From the NCBI GenBank assembly GCA_016719395.1, contig JADJZF010000006.1, positions 124,001-188,000 on the forward strand: 64,000 nt of DNA. The letters are read 5' to 3'. The notes beneath the pieces are model-generated. The model was given only the letters and a program-made list of their open reading frames with translations. It made no database searches and was not told the DNA's origin. Below, piece by piece: positions 25,778 to 33,868 of the stretch. Position numbers and translations under genes: made by a program. The stretch is from Candidatus Amarobacter glycogenicus (GTDB lineage Bacteria; Chloroflexota; Dehalococcoidia; Tepidiformales; Tepidiformaceae). Position 1 is the first letter of the stretch, and each line of letters opens with the position of its first letter.

Positions 25778-27616
25778 ATGCCCGTCATCGGCACGGCCGG
25801 GCACGTCGACCATGGCAAGAGCACGCTCGTCCAGGCCCTTACCGGGATCGACCCCGACCGCCTGCGGGAGGAGAAGGAGCGGGGCCTCACTATCGACCTC
25901 GGCTTCGCCTGGCTCACACTCCCGTCGGGGCGCGACGTGGGCATCGTGGATGTCCCGGGGCACGAGCGATTCATCAAGAACATGTTGGCCGGAGCGGGTG
26001 GTGTCGACCTTGCCTTGCTCGTCGTAGCCGCCGATGAAGGGGCTCGCCCACAAACGCGGGAGCACCTCGCCATCCTCGACTTGCTGGAAGTACCTGCCGG
26101 ACTCGTTGTCATCACGAAATGCGACCTGGTCGAACCGGAATATGCCGACCTCGTCGAGGCGGAACTCGAGGAAACGCTCGAAGGGTCGCGGCTCGAGGGG
26201 GCGCCCGTCGTCCGGGTCTCCGCGGCCACCGGGCAGGGTCTGGAAGAGCTCACCCGGCAAATAGACAGTCTCCTCGACGCAGCACCGGCGAAGCGCGACC
26301 TCGCACGTGGACGCCTGCCAATCGACAGGGCTTTCACGATCCAGGGGTTTGGCGCGGTCGTCACCGGCACCCTCATCGATGGTGCGCTCGAAGTTGGCCA
26401 GGACGTGGTGTTGCTGCCGGGCGGCCTGAAGGCGCGAATTCGAGGCCTCCAGCGCCACCGGACGAAGGTTGATCGCCTCGAGCCCGGGACTCGGGCTGCT
26501 GTGAACCTCAGCGGCGTCCACGTCGACGAGATCCATCGCGGCATGGTTCTCGCGCGCCCGGGCGCGGCCGATGTCGCGCACTCTCTCGCTGTCCGCCTCT
26601 CGGCCAGCCGGATCCTCACGCATCCGCTCGCTCACGACTCAGAAGTGACCGCCCTCTGCGCGACGGCTGAATCCCAGGCCAGGGTGCGGCTCCTTGATGC
26701 TGAAGTGCTGAGCGGTGGGTCGGAATGCTGGGCTCAGCTCGTCCTCGATTCGCCCATCGCTCTCGCCGCTGGAGACCACGTTGTCATCCGTTCTCCGAAC
26801 GAGACCGTCGCGGGCGGCAGGGCGGTCCTGCTCAACCCGCGCCGTCTCCGGAGGAACCACACTCCAACCATCGAAATGCTGGAAAGGCTCCTGCAAGGCA
26901 CCCCCGGCTCGCGCATGCTCGACGCGCTCCTCGCCGGGCCGGCGGACCTGCGCTCCCTCGGCGCCGCGCTCCACCTGGAGCCCGGCGCAGCCGATGAAGC
27001 GTGCGAAGAGCTGGTCGCTCGCGGAGATGTTCTCAAGCGCGCAGAGACGCTCGTCGCGCGGGCATGGCTCGAATCTGCTCAGTCAGCACTAGTGGCGAGC
27101 GTCGACGCATTCCTGAAGGCGAATCCGCTCCGCCGCGCCACCCCGCGGGAACACGCGCGTGGGGCCGTGCGCCAGGCGGCAGCGGCGTTCGATCTCATCG
27201 CCGAATCCGCCCTCGAAGCGGGTTTGCTGGAAGCGCGTGGCCCGGGACTTGCGCGGCCCGGTTACGAAGCCGTGCTTACGGCCGCCCAACAAGCGGAAGT
27301 CGAAATCTTCCTGGCAGGGCTGCGGGCCAACCCGTATAGCCCACCAACGGACCGGATACCGTCGCCCGGGTTGCTCGCCTTCCTCGTGGAGCGCGGCGAC
27401 GTTGAGGACGCGGGATCGGGCGTCGTCTTTGAGGCCGGCGCGTTTCGCCAGATGGCTGCCCGGACGCGTGCTCACATCGAGGCGAACGGGTCAGTTTCCC
27501 TCGCCGAGGCGCGAGACCTGTTTGGGACGAGCCGGAAGTACGCAAAGGCTTTTCTTGAGCATCTCGATGCGCTTCACGTCACGCGTCGCAACGGGGACCT
27601 GCGCACTCTCCGGTAG
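25778..27616 (+). CDS. selB: Selenocysteine-specific translation elongation factor
   Basis: The GTPase domain shows GHVDHGKS (8-15), DPDRLREEKERGLTIDLGFAW, DVPGHERFIKNML and TKCD, then beta-barrel domains (FTIQGFGAVVTGTLIDG) and a C-terminal series of winged helices (GSVSLAEARDLFGTSRKYAKAFLEHLD) that bind the SECIS. It is 612 residues, normal length. selA, selC and selD are not in the window, so the organism must carry them elsewhere if the system is functional. Two bases separate it from hemW. Confidence 0.95.
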   Translation: MPVIGTAGHVDHGKSTLVQALTGIDPDRLREEKERGLTIDLGFAWLTLPSGRDVGIVDVPGHERFIKNMLAGAGGVDLALLVVAADEGARPQTREHLAILDLLEVPAGLVVITKCDLVEPEYADLVEAELEETLEGSRLEGAPVVRVSAATGQGLEELTRQIDSLLDAAPAKRDLARGRLPIDRAFTIQGFGAVVTGTLIDGALEVGQDVVLLPGGLKARIRGLQRHRTKVDRLEPGTRAAVNLSGVHVDEIHRGMVLARPGAADVAHSLAVRLSASRILTHPLAHDSEVTALCATAESQARVRLLDAEVLSGGSECWAQLVLDSPIALAAGDHVVIRSPNETVAGGRAVLLNPRRLRRNHTPTIEMLERLLQGTPGSRMLDALLAGPADLRSLGAALHLEPGAADEACEELVARGDVLKRAETLVARAWLESAQSALVASVDAFLKANPLRRATPREHARGAVRQAAAAFDLIAESALEAGLLEARGPGLARPGYEAVLTAAQQAEVEIFLAGLRANPYSPPTDRIPSPGLLAFLVERGDVEDAGSGVVFEAGAFRQMAARTRAHIEANGSVSLAEARDLFGTSRKYAKAFLEHLDALHVTRRNGDLRTLR

Positions 27617-27620
27617 CGAT

Positions 27621-28595
27621 TCAGGCAGGCTCGACGGCGAGGTTCTCGCTCTTCCCACGAAGCCGGCGGAAGAACCGGCCGAAGTCCCCGTTCTCCCACG
27701 CCACGAGCAGCTGCGATGCGACGCAGATGCTCGAGTAGGTGCCGGCGACGATGCCGACGAGGAGCACGAGAAGGAAGTTCCGGATCGTTTCGCCGCCGAT
27801 CAGCATCATCGCCACCACCGTGAGGACCACGGTCAGCGACGTGTTGATGGAGCGTGCGAGCGTCTCCGTCATGCTGGCGTTGACTGCTTCCTCGAATGGG
27901 ATGTACGGATCGTTGTGGATGGTTTCGCGGATACGGTCGAAGACGACGATCGTGTCATGCACCGAGAATCCGATGACGGTCAGGATCGCGGTGATGAAGG
28001 CGAGGTCGACTTCGGTCCCTCGGAACTCCCCGAGGAGCGCGAAGAGCCCGAGCACGATGAATGCGTCGTGCAGCACGGCGATCACTGCGGCAGCTCCGTA
28101 CCGGAATGGGCGAGGGACGGCCCGGAAGGCTATCCAGATGTAGATGAGGATGGCGAACGAGGCCGCGACAACGGCGAATGTCGCGTTGCGCGCGATCTCG
28201 GTTGAAACCGTCTCCGAAACCGTCGAGAAGTTGCTCCGCGTGAGTGCCCCGAAGCGCTGGCGCAGCCCGGCCTCTATCTCGTTGATCTCGCCCGGGAGTT
28301 CCGGGCCCTCGGAGGAATCGAGAGCGGGTGCGTTCTGGAGTTCTTCCGTGCGGATCAGGTATTTGTTTGAACCGGCGCCCTGGACGCGGGCCTCTTCGTG
28401 GCCCAGGTCGTGCATGGCATCGCGCACTTCGCCCTGGGAGACCTCGCGTTCCGTGAACTCGATCGTGAAGGTCGAACCGGAGGTGAATTCGATTCCCGGC
28501 CGAAGCTGGAAGATCGCGAGCGAGATGGCTGCGACGACGAAGATCGCAAATGAGACCGAGAGGTACCACCAGCGCTTCCCTGCGAAATCAAGCAT
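27621..28595 (-). CDS. secF: Protein translocase subunit SecF
   Basis: The 324-residue protein has the SecF order: first membrane helix, the periplasmic domain (GIEFTSGSTFTIEF, VRDAMHDLGHEEARVQG), then five helices with VGFSVHDTIVVFDRIRE and INTSLTVVLTVVAMMLIGGETIRNF. SecF starts eight bases inside secD. It drives the late steps of Sec export with SecD using the proton gradient. Convergent with selB four bases away. Confidence 0.95.
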   Translation of the reverse strand: MLDFAGKRWWYLSVSFAIFVVAAISLAIFQLRPGIEFTSGSTFTIEFTEREVSQGEVRDAMHDLGHEEARVQGAGSNKYLIRTEELQNAPALDSSEGPELPGEINEIEAGLRQRFGALTRSNFSTVSETVSTEIARNATFAVVAASFAILIYIWIAFRAVPRPFRYGAAAVIAVLHDAFIVLGLFALLGEFRGTEVDLAFITAILTVIGFSVHDTIVVFDRIRETIHNDPYIPFEEAVNASMTETLARSINTSLTVVLTVVAMMLIGGETIRNFLLVLLVGIVAGTYSSICVASQLLVAWENGDFGRFFRRLRGKSENLAVEPA

Positions 28596-30003
28596 TTCCC
28601 TGCTCCTCCGAGGTCATCCCCGCCCGGCGCGCGGAAGGCGCTGTCTTCTTCACTTCGTCCGCATTGAACAGGAAGTGGTTCTTCGCCAGCGGTGTGCCGA
28701 GGACCATCCTCAGGAACGTCCGCGTCACGGTGATCGCCGAGAACATGCTGATCAACACGCCGATCGCCAGTGTCAGGGCGAAGCCCTGGACGACGGCCGC
28801 ACCGAAATTCGCGCCGAAGTAATACAGGATCGTGCAGGTGATCAGCGTCGAGACGTTCGAGTCGCGAATCGACGACCACGCCCGCCGGAACCCGATGTCG
28901 ATGGCAGCGTTCAACGTCCGCCCGCGCCGCAACTCCTCCTTCATCCGCTCGAAGATGAGGATGTTCGCATCGACGGCGATGCCGATGGAGAGGACGAACG
29001 CCGCGATGCCGGAGAGCGTCAGCGTAATCGGGACCAGCTTGAAGACCATCAAGGTGATGGCCGTGTAGACAAGCAGGGCGGCCGAGGCGAGCACCCCCGG
29101 GAGCCGGTAGTACAGGATCATGAAAAGCATGACCGCGAGGAGTCCGACCTGGCCCGCTCTCACCGAATCCAGGACGGAGTCTTCCCCGAGTGTCGCGCTC
29201 ACTTCTTCGGCCTGGATGATCTTGAGAGGCACCGGCAAGGCACCGGCGTTGAGTTGTTTCGAGAGGTTGTTCGCCTCGCTGAAGCTTGCCTGACCGGTTA
29301 TCTGGCCCGAATCAGAGATGATCCCACTCACCGATGCCTGGGACAGGACCACGTCGTCCAGCATCACGATCAGGTAGTTCCGAGGGTCGGAACTCGGGTA
29401 GGAGAGTGCACGCCTGGTGATCTGGTCCATCAGCTTCGAGCCGCGCGATGTCGTTTCGAACACCACCGCGAAGGTCGTGCCGATGTTCTGGGCGTAGGTG
29501 TTGTTCTTGATGTCGGCGCCGGTCATGGCGATCGTTTGTCCGTCGATGACACCGGACGCCTCGACGAGCTGCTGGTTGTCGTCGTAGACCATGAATTTCA
29601 GGGCCGCCGTCTTGCCGATGAGGTCCTGGGCTTCCTGCAAGGAGAGTCCCGGCACCTGCACGCTGATGCGGTTGCCGCTCGTCTTGTTGATTTCGGCTTC
29701 GCTGACGCCGAACTCGTTCACCCGTCGTTCCACGACATTCTTTGCGCTGTCGAGGGCGGTGCCCAGGTCACCCTGGTAATCGGCGGGTGGGTCGGCCTGC
29801 AGGATCAGGTAGGCGCCGCCCTGGAGGTCCAGGCCGAGACGCATCGTTTCCCGTTCCCAGTCGCCCAGCTTGATGCCTCGCCCGTGCGGCCAGAAGTCGC
29901 CCGGCAGGTACCGGTACGGAGAACTCGGCCACACGACGATGACGCTGAACGCGGTAAGCGCGACGACGAAGAGGAAAACGAAGACGGTTGAAGTACTACG
30001 CAC
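28588..30003 (-). CDS. secD: Protein translocase subunit SecD
   Basis: The family motif LGLDLQGGAYLILQADPP, the loop QVPGLSLQEAQDLIGKTA, and the C-terminal membrane half (AFVLSIGIAVDANILIFERMKEELRRGRTL) are all present. I start it at GTG 30003, which lies eight bases before the yajC stop and directly precedes the first membrane segment; a longer ATG start at 30066 would overlap yajC by 71 bases. Length is 471 residues. SecD, SecF and YajC are one minus-strand operon. Confidence 0.93.
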   Translation of the reverse strand: MRSTSTVFVFLFVVALTAFSVIVVWPSSPYRYLPGDFWPHGRGIKLGDWERETMRLGLDLQGGAYLILQADPPADYQGDLGTALDSAKNVVERRVNEFGVSEAEINKTSGNRISVQVPGLSLQEAQDLIGKTAALKFMVYDDNQQLVEASGVIDGQTIAMTGADIKNNTYAQNIGTTFAVVFETTSRGSKLMDQITRRALSYPSSDPRNYLIVMLDDVVLSQASVSGIISDSGQITGQASFSEANNLSKQLNAGALPVPLKIIQAEEVSATLGEDSVLDSVRAGQVGLLAVMLFMILYYRLPGVLASAALLVYTAITLMVFKLVPITLTLSGIAAFVLSIGIAVDANILIFERMKEELRRGRTLNAAIDIGFRRAWSSIRDSNVSTLITCTILYYFGANFGAAVVQGFALTLAIGVLISMFSAITVTRTFLRMVLGTPLAKNHFLFNADEVKKTAPSARRAGMTSEEQGNA

Positions 30004-30343
30004 TGGTGTGGGAAACCTCGCCGGCTGTGGGCTCGGCCGTTGATGTTGGGGGTTCGGCGGGCTCAAGCGTACTCAATCGCCGCAGTACAGAATCGGTCAA
30101 CGCCCGGACGCGGACGCCGGGAGCAATTTCGAGGATGAGTTCGGTCGGGCCGTTGACCGGGACGATCACGTCCTTCACTTCTCCGATGATGCCGCCGGTG
30201 GTGACGATTTCGTCGCCGACTTGGAGCTGGCGGACGGCTTTCCGGCGGGCCTTCTGATCCTGGAGCACGGGACGGAGCAGGAAGAAGTAGAAGGCAACCA
30301 CCGCGAACCCGGTGTAGAAAATCACCTGCCACATTGCGGTCAT
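29996..30343 (-). CDS. yajC: Preprotein translocase accessory subunit YajC
   Basis: Single membrane segment (WQVIFYTGFAVVAFYFFLLRPVLQD) followed by QKARRKAVRQLQVGDEIVTTGGIIGEVKDV, the classic YajC cytoplasmic motif. The 115-residue length is normal. It is the first gene of the yajC-secD-secF operon; GCAGGAG precedes the ATG. Confidence 0.93.
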   Translation of the reverse strand: MTAMWQVIFYTGFAVVAFYFFLLRPVLQDQKARRKAVRQLQVGDEIVTTGGIIGEVKDVIVPVNGPTELILEIAPGVRVRALTDSVLRRLSTLEPAEPPTSTAEPTAGEVSHTSA

Positions 30344-30378
30344 GGGCGGGAAACTCCTGCTCGGCGGCCCTGGCCGGG

Positions 30379-31260
30379 TTACTCTGCGGCCTTCAGGGTT
30401 TCGAGGACCGAGCGTGCCAGCGCAAGCGCCTCGGGCTTCGTTGAAACGGCCCGTTCGAGTTCGGCTCGGCGAACCGATGTTAGGACAGCCCCCAACAAGC
30501 GTCCACCGGCCAGGTCAAGCTCTGCGATGAGGTCATCTCCCGTCAGCAGGGGTGGCTCCCCATCTTCGTTCGCAGCCCACGCGCGCGCCGTCACGTAATT
30601 CACGAACGTCACGTGGCGCCGGAAGTTCTCCCGAGTGTACCCCGGCCCCCGGGTCGCCATGCCATCGCTCAGGTTCACCAGCATCAGCGGCAGGACGTGT
30701 CCATCGAGGTCACTCACGAACTTACGGACCGCCTTGTCCGAGGCAGGTCCGTTCTTGATCAATTCCCCCGGCCGAAGGTGGTAGCGGATCATCCGGGCGA
30801 CGAAATCCGTGGCGGCCGGCCCAAACCCGAGTGCTGGCAACCGCTCTCGCATGAGTTCGGCACCGCGCGGTCCGTGCCGGGGGAACCGCAGCCGGCCTTC
30901 CTCGAAGATCGCCGTGGCCGGTTTCGCCACATCGTGCAGGAGGGCCGAGAGCCGGATCAGGGCCAGGAGCGGCACGTCCTCGATGCCCCGTTCGAGGGTT
31001 TCGTCCAGGTCGATCCACGCCAGTGCTTCGCGCAGTTCACGGTTGCCGTCGCCCGGCCCCAGGGCAGCATCCAGCGCGGCCACCGCCGCCATGTTGTGGC
31101 CCAGGACGTCGTAATAGTGGAGTTCAGGCTGGACGAAGCCGCGGCCGGCTTCCAGTTCGGGCACGAGCGAAGTGAGCTCGCCAGTCGCATCGAGGGCGCG
31201 CAGCGCAGTTGAGGCCTCGGTCGCGAGCAGCGCATCGAGGAGCCGGGCGGGCAGGTTCAT
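30379..31260 (-). CDS. HD-domain protein resembling the C-terminal half of CCA-adding/poly(A) polymerases
   Basis: The protein opens with ARLLDALLATEASTALRALDATGELTSLVPELEAG, which matches the RNA-binding and helical part following the catalytic head of tRNA nucleotidyltransferases, then has YYDVLGHN, LLHDVAKP (HD pair), FPRHGPRGAELMRERL and YHLRPGEL, a full HD domain. The nucleotidyltransferase head is missing, both here and upstream, so this is a naturally headless form or a fused-gene remnant; such forms are common in Chloroflexi annotations. Metal phosphohydrolase activity is plausible. It has a candidate leaderless promoter. Confidence 0.8.
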   Translation of the reverse strand: MNLPARLLDALLATEASTALRALDATGELTSLVPELEAGRGFVQPELHYYDVLGHNMAAVAALDAALGPGDGNRELREALAWIDLDETLERGIEDVPLLALIRLSALLHDVAKPATAIFEEGRLRFPRHGPRGAELMRERLPALGFGPAATDFVARMIRYHLRPGELIKNGPASDKAVRKFVSDLDGHVLPLMLVNLSDGMATRGPGYTRENFRRHVTFVNYVTARAWAANEDGEPPLLTGDDLIAELDLAGGRLLGAVLTSVRRAELERAVSTKPEALALARSVLETLKAAE

Positions 31261-31267
31261 CGGAGAA

Positions 31268-31273
31268 AGCGTA
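31268..31273 (-). promoter_or_regulatory. Putative leaderless -10 (TACGCT)
   Basis: TACGCT on the minus strand is followed by 7 bases and the ATG at 31260. Its first base lies at the edge of a perfect 11-bp hairpin (31273-31298). Confidence 0.45.
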
Positions 31274-31298
31274 CAGGCACGCCTTCCGGCGTGCCTGT
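31273..31298. terminator. Perfect hairpin between xerD and HD gene
   Basis: ACAGGCACGCC and GGCGTGCCTGT pair over 11 bases around a TTCC loop. It stands 28 bases after the xerD stop. There is no U-tract on the minus strand, so it may be a U-less terminator, an RNA-stabilising end, or an operator for the adjacent promoter. Confidence 0.5.
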
Positions 31299-31325
31299 CG
31301 ATCCTACCGCGGTGCCCGAGCCGGC

Positions 31326-32231
31326 CTACGAGGCGCGCGGGTGGGCTTTGTCGTACTCCCTGCGCTTCTGGTCGCCGGTGAGGTGTGTGTAGATCTGGGT
31401 GGTCGAGATGCTCGCGTGGCCAAGAGCGTCCTGTACATTGCGAAGTGGCATGCCACCTGAGAGCATGTGGGTCGCGTAGGTGTGCCGGAGCGTGTGGGGC
31501 GTAATCGCCTTGTCGAGCTTCGCTTCTTTCGCGTAGTTCTTCAGGATCAGCCAGAAGCCCTGGCGGGTCAGGCGTTCACCGCGGCGGTTCACGAAGAGCG
31601 CCGTCTCCCGCCGGTTGCGGACCAGGCGAGGCCGCACGTGGAAGATGTACTGGCGCAACTCATCGACCGGACGTTGATGGAGCGGGAGGACGCGTTCACG
31701 TTCGCCCTTTCCGACGCAGCGAACGGTGACGGGGTCGCTCTCGAGTGCGATGTCCGCGACGTCGAGGGAGACCAGTTCGGTGACGCGAAGGCCCGTGGCA
31801 TAGAGCAGTTCGAGCATCGCCTTGTCGCGTCGCGATTCGGGGGTATTCCGCCGTGAGGGCTGTTCGAGAAGTTCATCGACTTCCTGCACAGAGAGAGCCC
31901 GGGGGAGGGTCTTCCCAACCTGTGGGGACTTCAGTTGCTCCGTCGGATCACCGTCGACCATGCCTTCTGCGGCAAGGAAGCCGTAGAACGACTTCACCGC
32001 CGCAACCTTGCGGGCGACGGTCGCGTCTTTGTAGTGGGCGCCGTTTCGCAGATGCTCGACGTACCCAACGATGAGTTCGTGCTTGATTGCCTCGATCGCG
32101 CGCCCCGGCGCCTGCTCCGCGACGAACCCCAGGAACTGGGACAGGTCGTTTCGGTAGGCTGCGATGGTGTTGTTAGAGGCGTTCTTCTCGACCGCGAGAA
32201 AATTCAAAAACTGACCTGTGCGCTCGTCCAT
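31326..32231 (-). CDS. xerD: Tyrosine recombinase XerC/XerD
   Basis: The catalytic set is complete: Arg149 (ATGLRVTELVSLD), His246 and Arg249 (HTLRHTYATHML), His272 (LGHASI) and Tyr281 (TQIYTHL). The N-terminal SAM-like domain starts FLNFLAVEKNASNNTIAAYRNDL. At 301 residues and with no phage or island cargo near, this is the housekeeping dimer-resolution enzyme rather than an integrase. XerC versus XerD cannot be decided from the motifs. Confidence 0.92.
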   Translation of the reverse strand: MDERTGQFLNFLAVEKNASNNTIAAYRNDLSQFLGFVAEQAPGRAIEAIKHELIVGYVEHLRNGAHYKDATVARKVAAVKSFYGFLAAEGMVDGDPTEQLKSPQVGKTLPRALSVQEVDELLEQPSRRNTPESRRDKAMLELLYATGLRVTELVSLDVADIALESDPVTVRCVGKGERERVLPLHQRPVDELRQYIFHVRPRLVRNRRETALFVNRRGERLTRQGFWLILKNYAKEAKLDKAITPHTLRHTYATHMLSGGMPLRNVQDALGHASISTTQIYTHLTGDQKRREYDKAHPRAS

Positions 32232-32334
32232 AACGTCGCTTTAACCTCGATACGTAACGGTCGTGGGTTCTAGGGGCGGGCGCCATGATAGGCGGCGCTT
32301 TCGGCGCGTGTCCACGGAATTCTGGGGATTCTTT

Positions 32335-32424
32335 GTGAAGATCCAGTGCGCGAAACCCGGCTGCAACAATATGACAGTGGAGCATTCACAGCAGCGGCAC
32401 TGTGCCCGATTGAAGGTGTCATAA
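32335..32424 (+). CDS. Possible 29-aa Cys/His micro-protein
   Basis: In the 207-base gap between xerD and the permease, a plus-strand frame from GTG 32335 reads VKIQCAKPGC then NNMTVEHSQQRHCARLKVS and stops with TAA at 32422. C-x4-C and H-x-C spacing could bind a metal. GGGG lies 8 bases upstream. Evidence is only the reading frame and the residue pattern, so treat as a candidate. The rest of this gap shows no feature I can name. Confidence 0.3.
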   Translation: MKIQCAKPGCNNMTVEHSQQRHCARLKVS

Positions 32425-32438
32425 CGAGAGTTTACGCC

Positions 32439-33800
32439 CTACGCAGCTCCCTTGCCAGTCCGGTCTCGCCGCGCCCTCAGCGGCGAACGTGCGTCAAAGA
32501 AGAGGCCCGCGACGAGGCCCAGTGAGCAGACGAGGAGTCCCGCCAGCGCTGCATCAAGGTCGATGCCGCTCGCGAGGATGAACACGGAAAGGATGCCGCC
32601 GACCGGGAGGAGTGGCAGCTTGCCTGCCGCCCACGGCGTGCGAAACGGCCGCGAAGTCGCCGGTTGGCGGAAGCGCAGGACGATCACGGCGCCGTTCACC
32701 GCGAAGAAGACCAGGTAGACCGAGAAGTCGGTCACCTGGGCGAGTAGTCCCAACTCCCCCACCACCACCATCCCAGCGGCTACCGCGGACACCACTACTA
32801 GGCTTCGCAATGGGACGCGCGTTGCCCGTGAGACGCCGCCGAGCCAGCGCGGAAACGCCCCCTGGTTGGCCATGCCGTACGTCATCCGGGAAGCCGCCGT
32901 CAGCGCAAGGAGCGTGGTATTGGTCGTCGAGACCAGTGCCGCGACCGCGATGATGTCTCCGCTCCGCTCTCCGGCAGCGGTTGCGACCACCGCGGCGAGC
33001 GGCCGCTCGGAGTTCGCCAGGGCGTCGGCGCCAATCGTGCTGACGGCGGCGACCGCCGTGAAGACGTAGAGGACGGTCGAAATCCCCAGGGCAACGAGGA
33101 GCGCCCTCGGAACCGTCCGCACCGGGTCCGGGGTCTCTTCGCTCAGGGTAATCACCTCGTCGAAGCCGATGAACGCGAAGAAAACCAGTGCCGCACCACC
33201 GATTACGCCGCCCGCGCTGCCGGATGCCGTCAGCGAGTGGTCGCCGAGGGACGGCAGTCCGAGAGCGATGACGGCGAGGAGTCCCGCCACCTGGATGGTG
33301 CTGAGAACGAGGATGAGCAGCCCCGCCTGGCGGATACCGGTTGCGCTGAGCACCAGGAGCCCTGCCAGCAGTAGCAGAGCGCCGGGCTTCAGACCGATGT
33401 CCACGAACTCGCGCGCGTACTGTGCGAAACCCAGCGACACGGTCGCCGCCGCGGCGATCAGGCCCGCGATCATCACCCAGCCGACCAGGAAAGCCACCCA
33501 CTCGGGAAACGCGCGCCGCGAGTAGTCATACTCCGATGCAACGGACGGGAACGCCGCCGAGAGTTCGGCGTAACTCAGTCCGGTGAGCACGCACAATGCC
33601 GCAGCCAGCAGGAACGAAGCCCAGACGAGGCTGCCCGCTTCGGCCGTGGCTTCGCCGATGAGGACGTAAATGCCGGCCCCAATGATGATACCGACACCGC
33701 CGGCCGTGACCTGGGGGGGGGCTGAGCGACGGCGAGAGAGCCGGTGTCTTGTCTGGCATCGCTGCACAGTCTGGGGCATGGGAACGAAGGCGGACATCAC
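32439..33800 (-). CDS. APC-superfamily amino acid permease, 5' end affected by a G9 run
   Basis: About twelve membrane segments, with the APC first-helix motif GVGIIIGAGIYVLIGEATAEAG, then LSYAELSAAFPSVASEYDYSRRAFP and the helix-6 EVITLSEETPDPVRTVPRAL. The N-terminus before QVTAGG looks like chance reading (MMSAFVPMPQTVQRC). If the nine-G run at 33713-33721 had eight, translation would start at ATG 33759 (MPDKTPALSPSLS) and flow into the same helix, which fits the family better. Substrate is not readable. It faces the acyl-CoA dehydrogenase promoter. Confidence 0.82.
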   Translation of the reverse strand: MMSAFVPMPQTVQRCQTRHRLSRRRSAPPQVTAGGVGIIIGAGIYVLIGEATAEAGSLVWASFLLAAALCVLTGLSYAELSAAFPSVASEYDYSRRAFPEWVAFLVGWVMIAGLIAAAATVSLGFAQYAREFVDIGLKPGALLLLAGLLVLSATGIRQAGLLILVLSTIQVAGLLAVIALGLPSLGDHSLTASGSAGGVIGGAALVFFAFIGFDEVITLSEETPDPVRTVPRALLVALGISTVLYVFTAVAAVSTIGADALANSERPLAAVVATAAGERSGDIIAVAALVSTTNTTLLALTAASRMTYGMANQGAFPRWLGGVSRATRVPLRSLVVVSAVAAGMVVVGELGLLAQVTDFSVYLVFFAVNGAVIVLRFRQPATSRPFRTPWAAGKLPLLPVGGILSVFILASGIDLDAALAGLLVCSLGLVAGLFFDARSPLRARRDRTGKGAA

Positions 33801-33813
33801 AGGCGGTTTCTCC

Positions 33814-33840
33814 CGAGTTGCCTACCGAGTGGTAAACTCG
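33814..33840. promoter_or_regulatory. Palindrome and -10 upstream of acyl-CoA dehydrogenase
   Basis: CGAGTT (33814-33819) and AACTCG (33835-33840) form an inverted repeat with 15 bases between. TAAACT (33833-33838) overlaps it and could be the -10, 30 bases before ATG 33869. A regulator of fatty-acid use binding here is possible but not shown. Confidence 0.3.
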
Positions 33841-33868
33841 AAGGGATCCAGGAGCCGGAGTTCGCCAC

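Noticed and set aside
31326..32231. Tyrosine recombinase as the integrase of a mobile element
   Set aside because: No cargo genes, att sites or base-composition shift beside it; length and motifs fit the housekeeping Xer enzyme.
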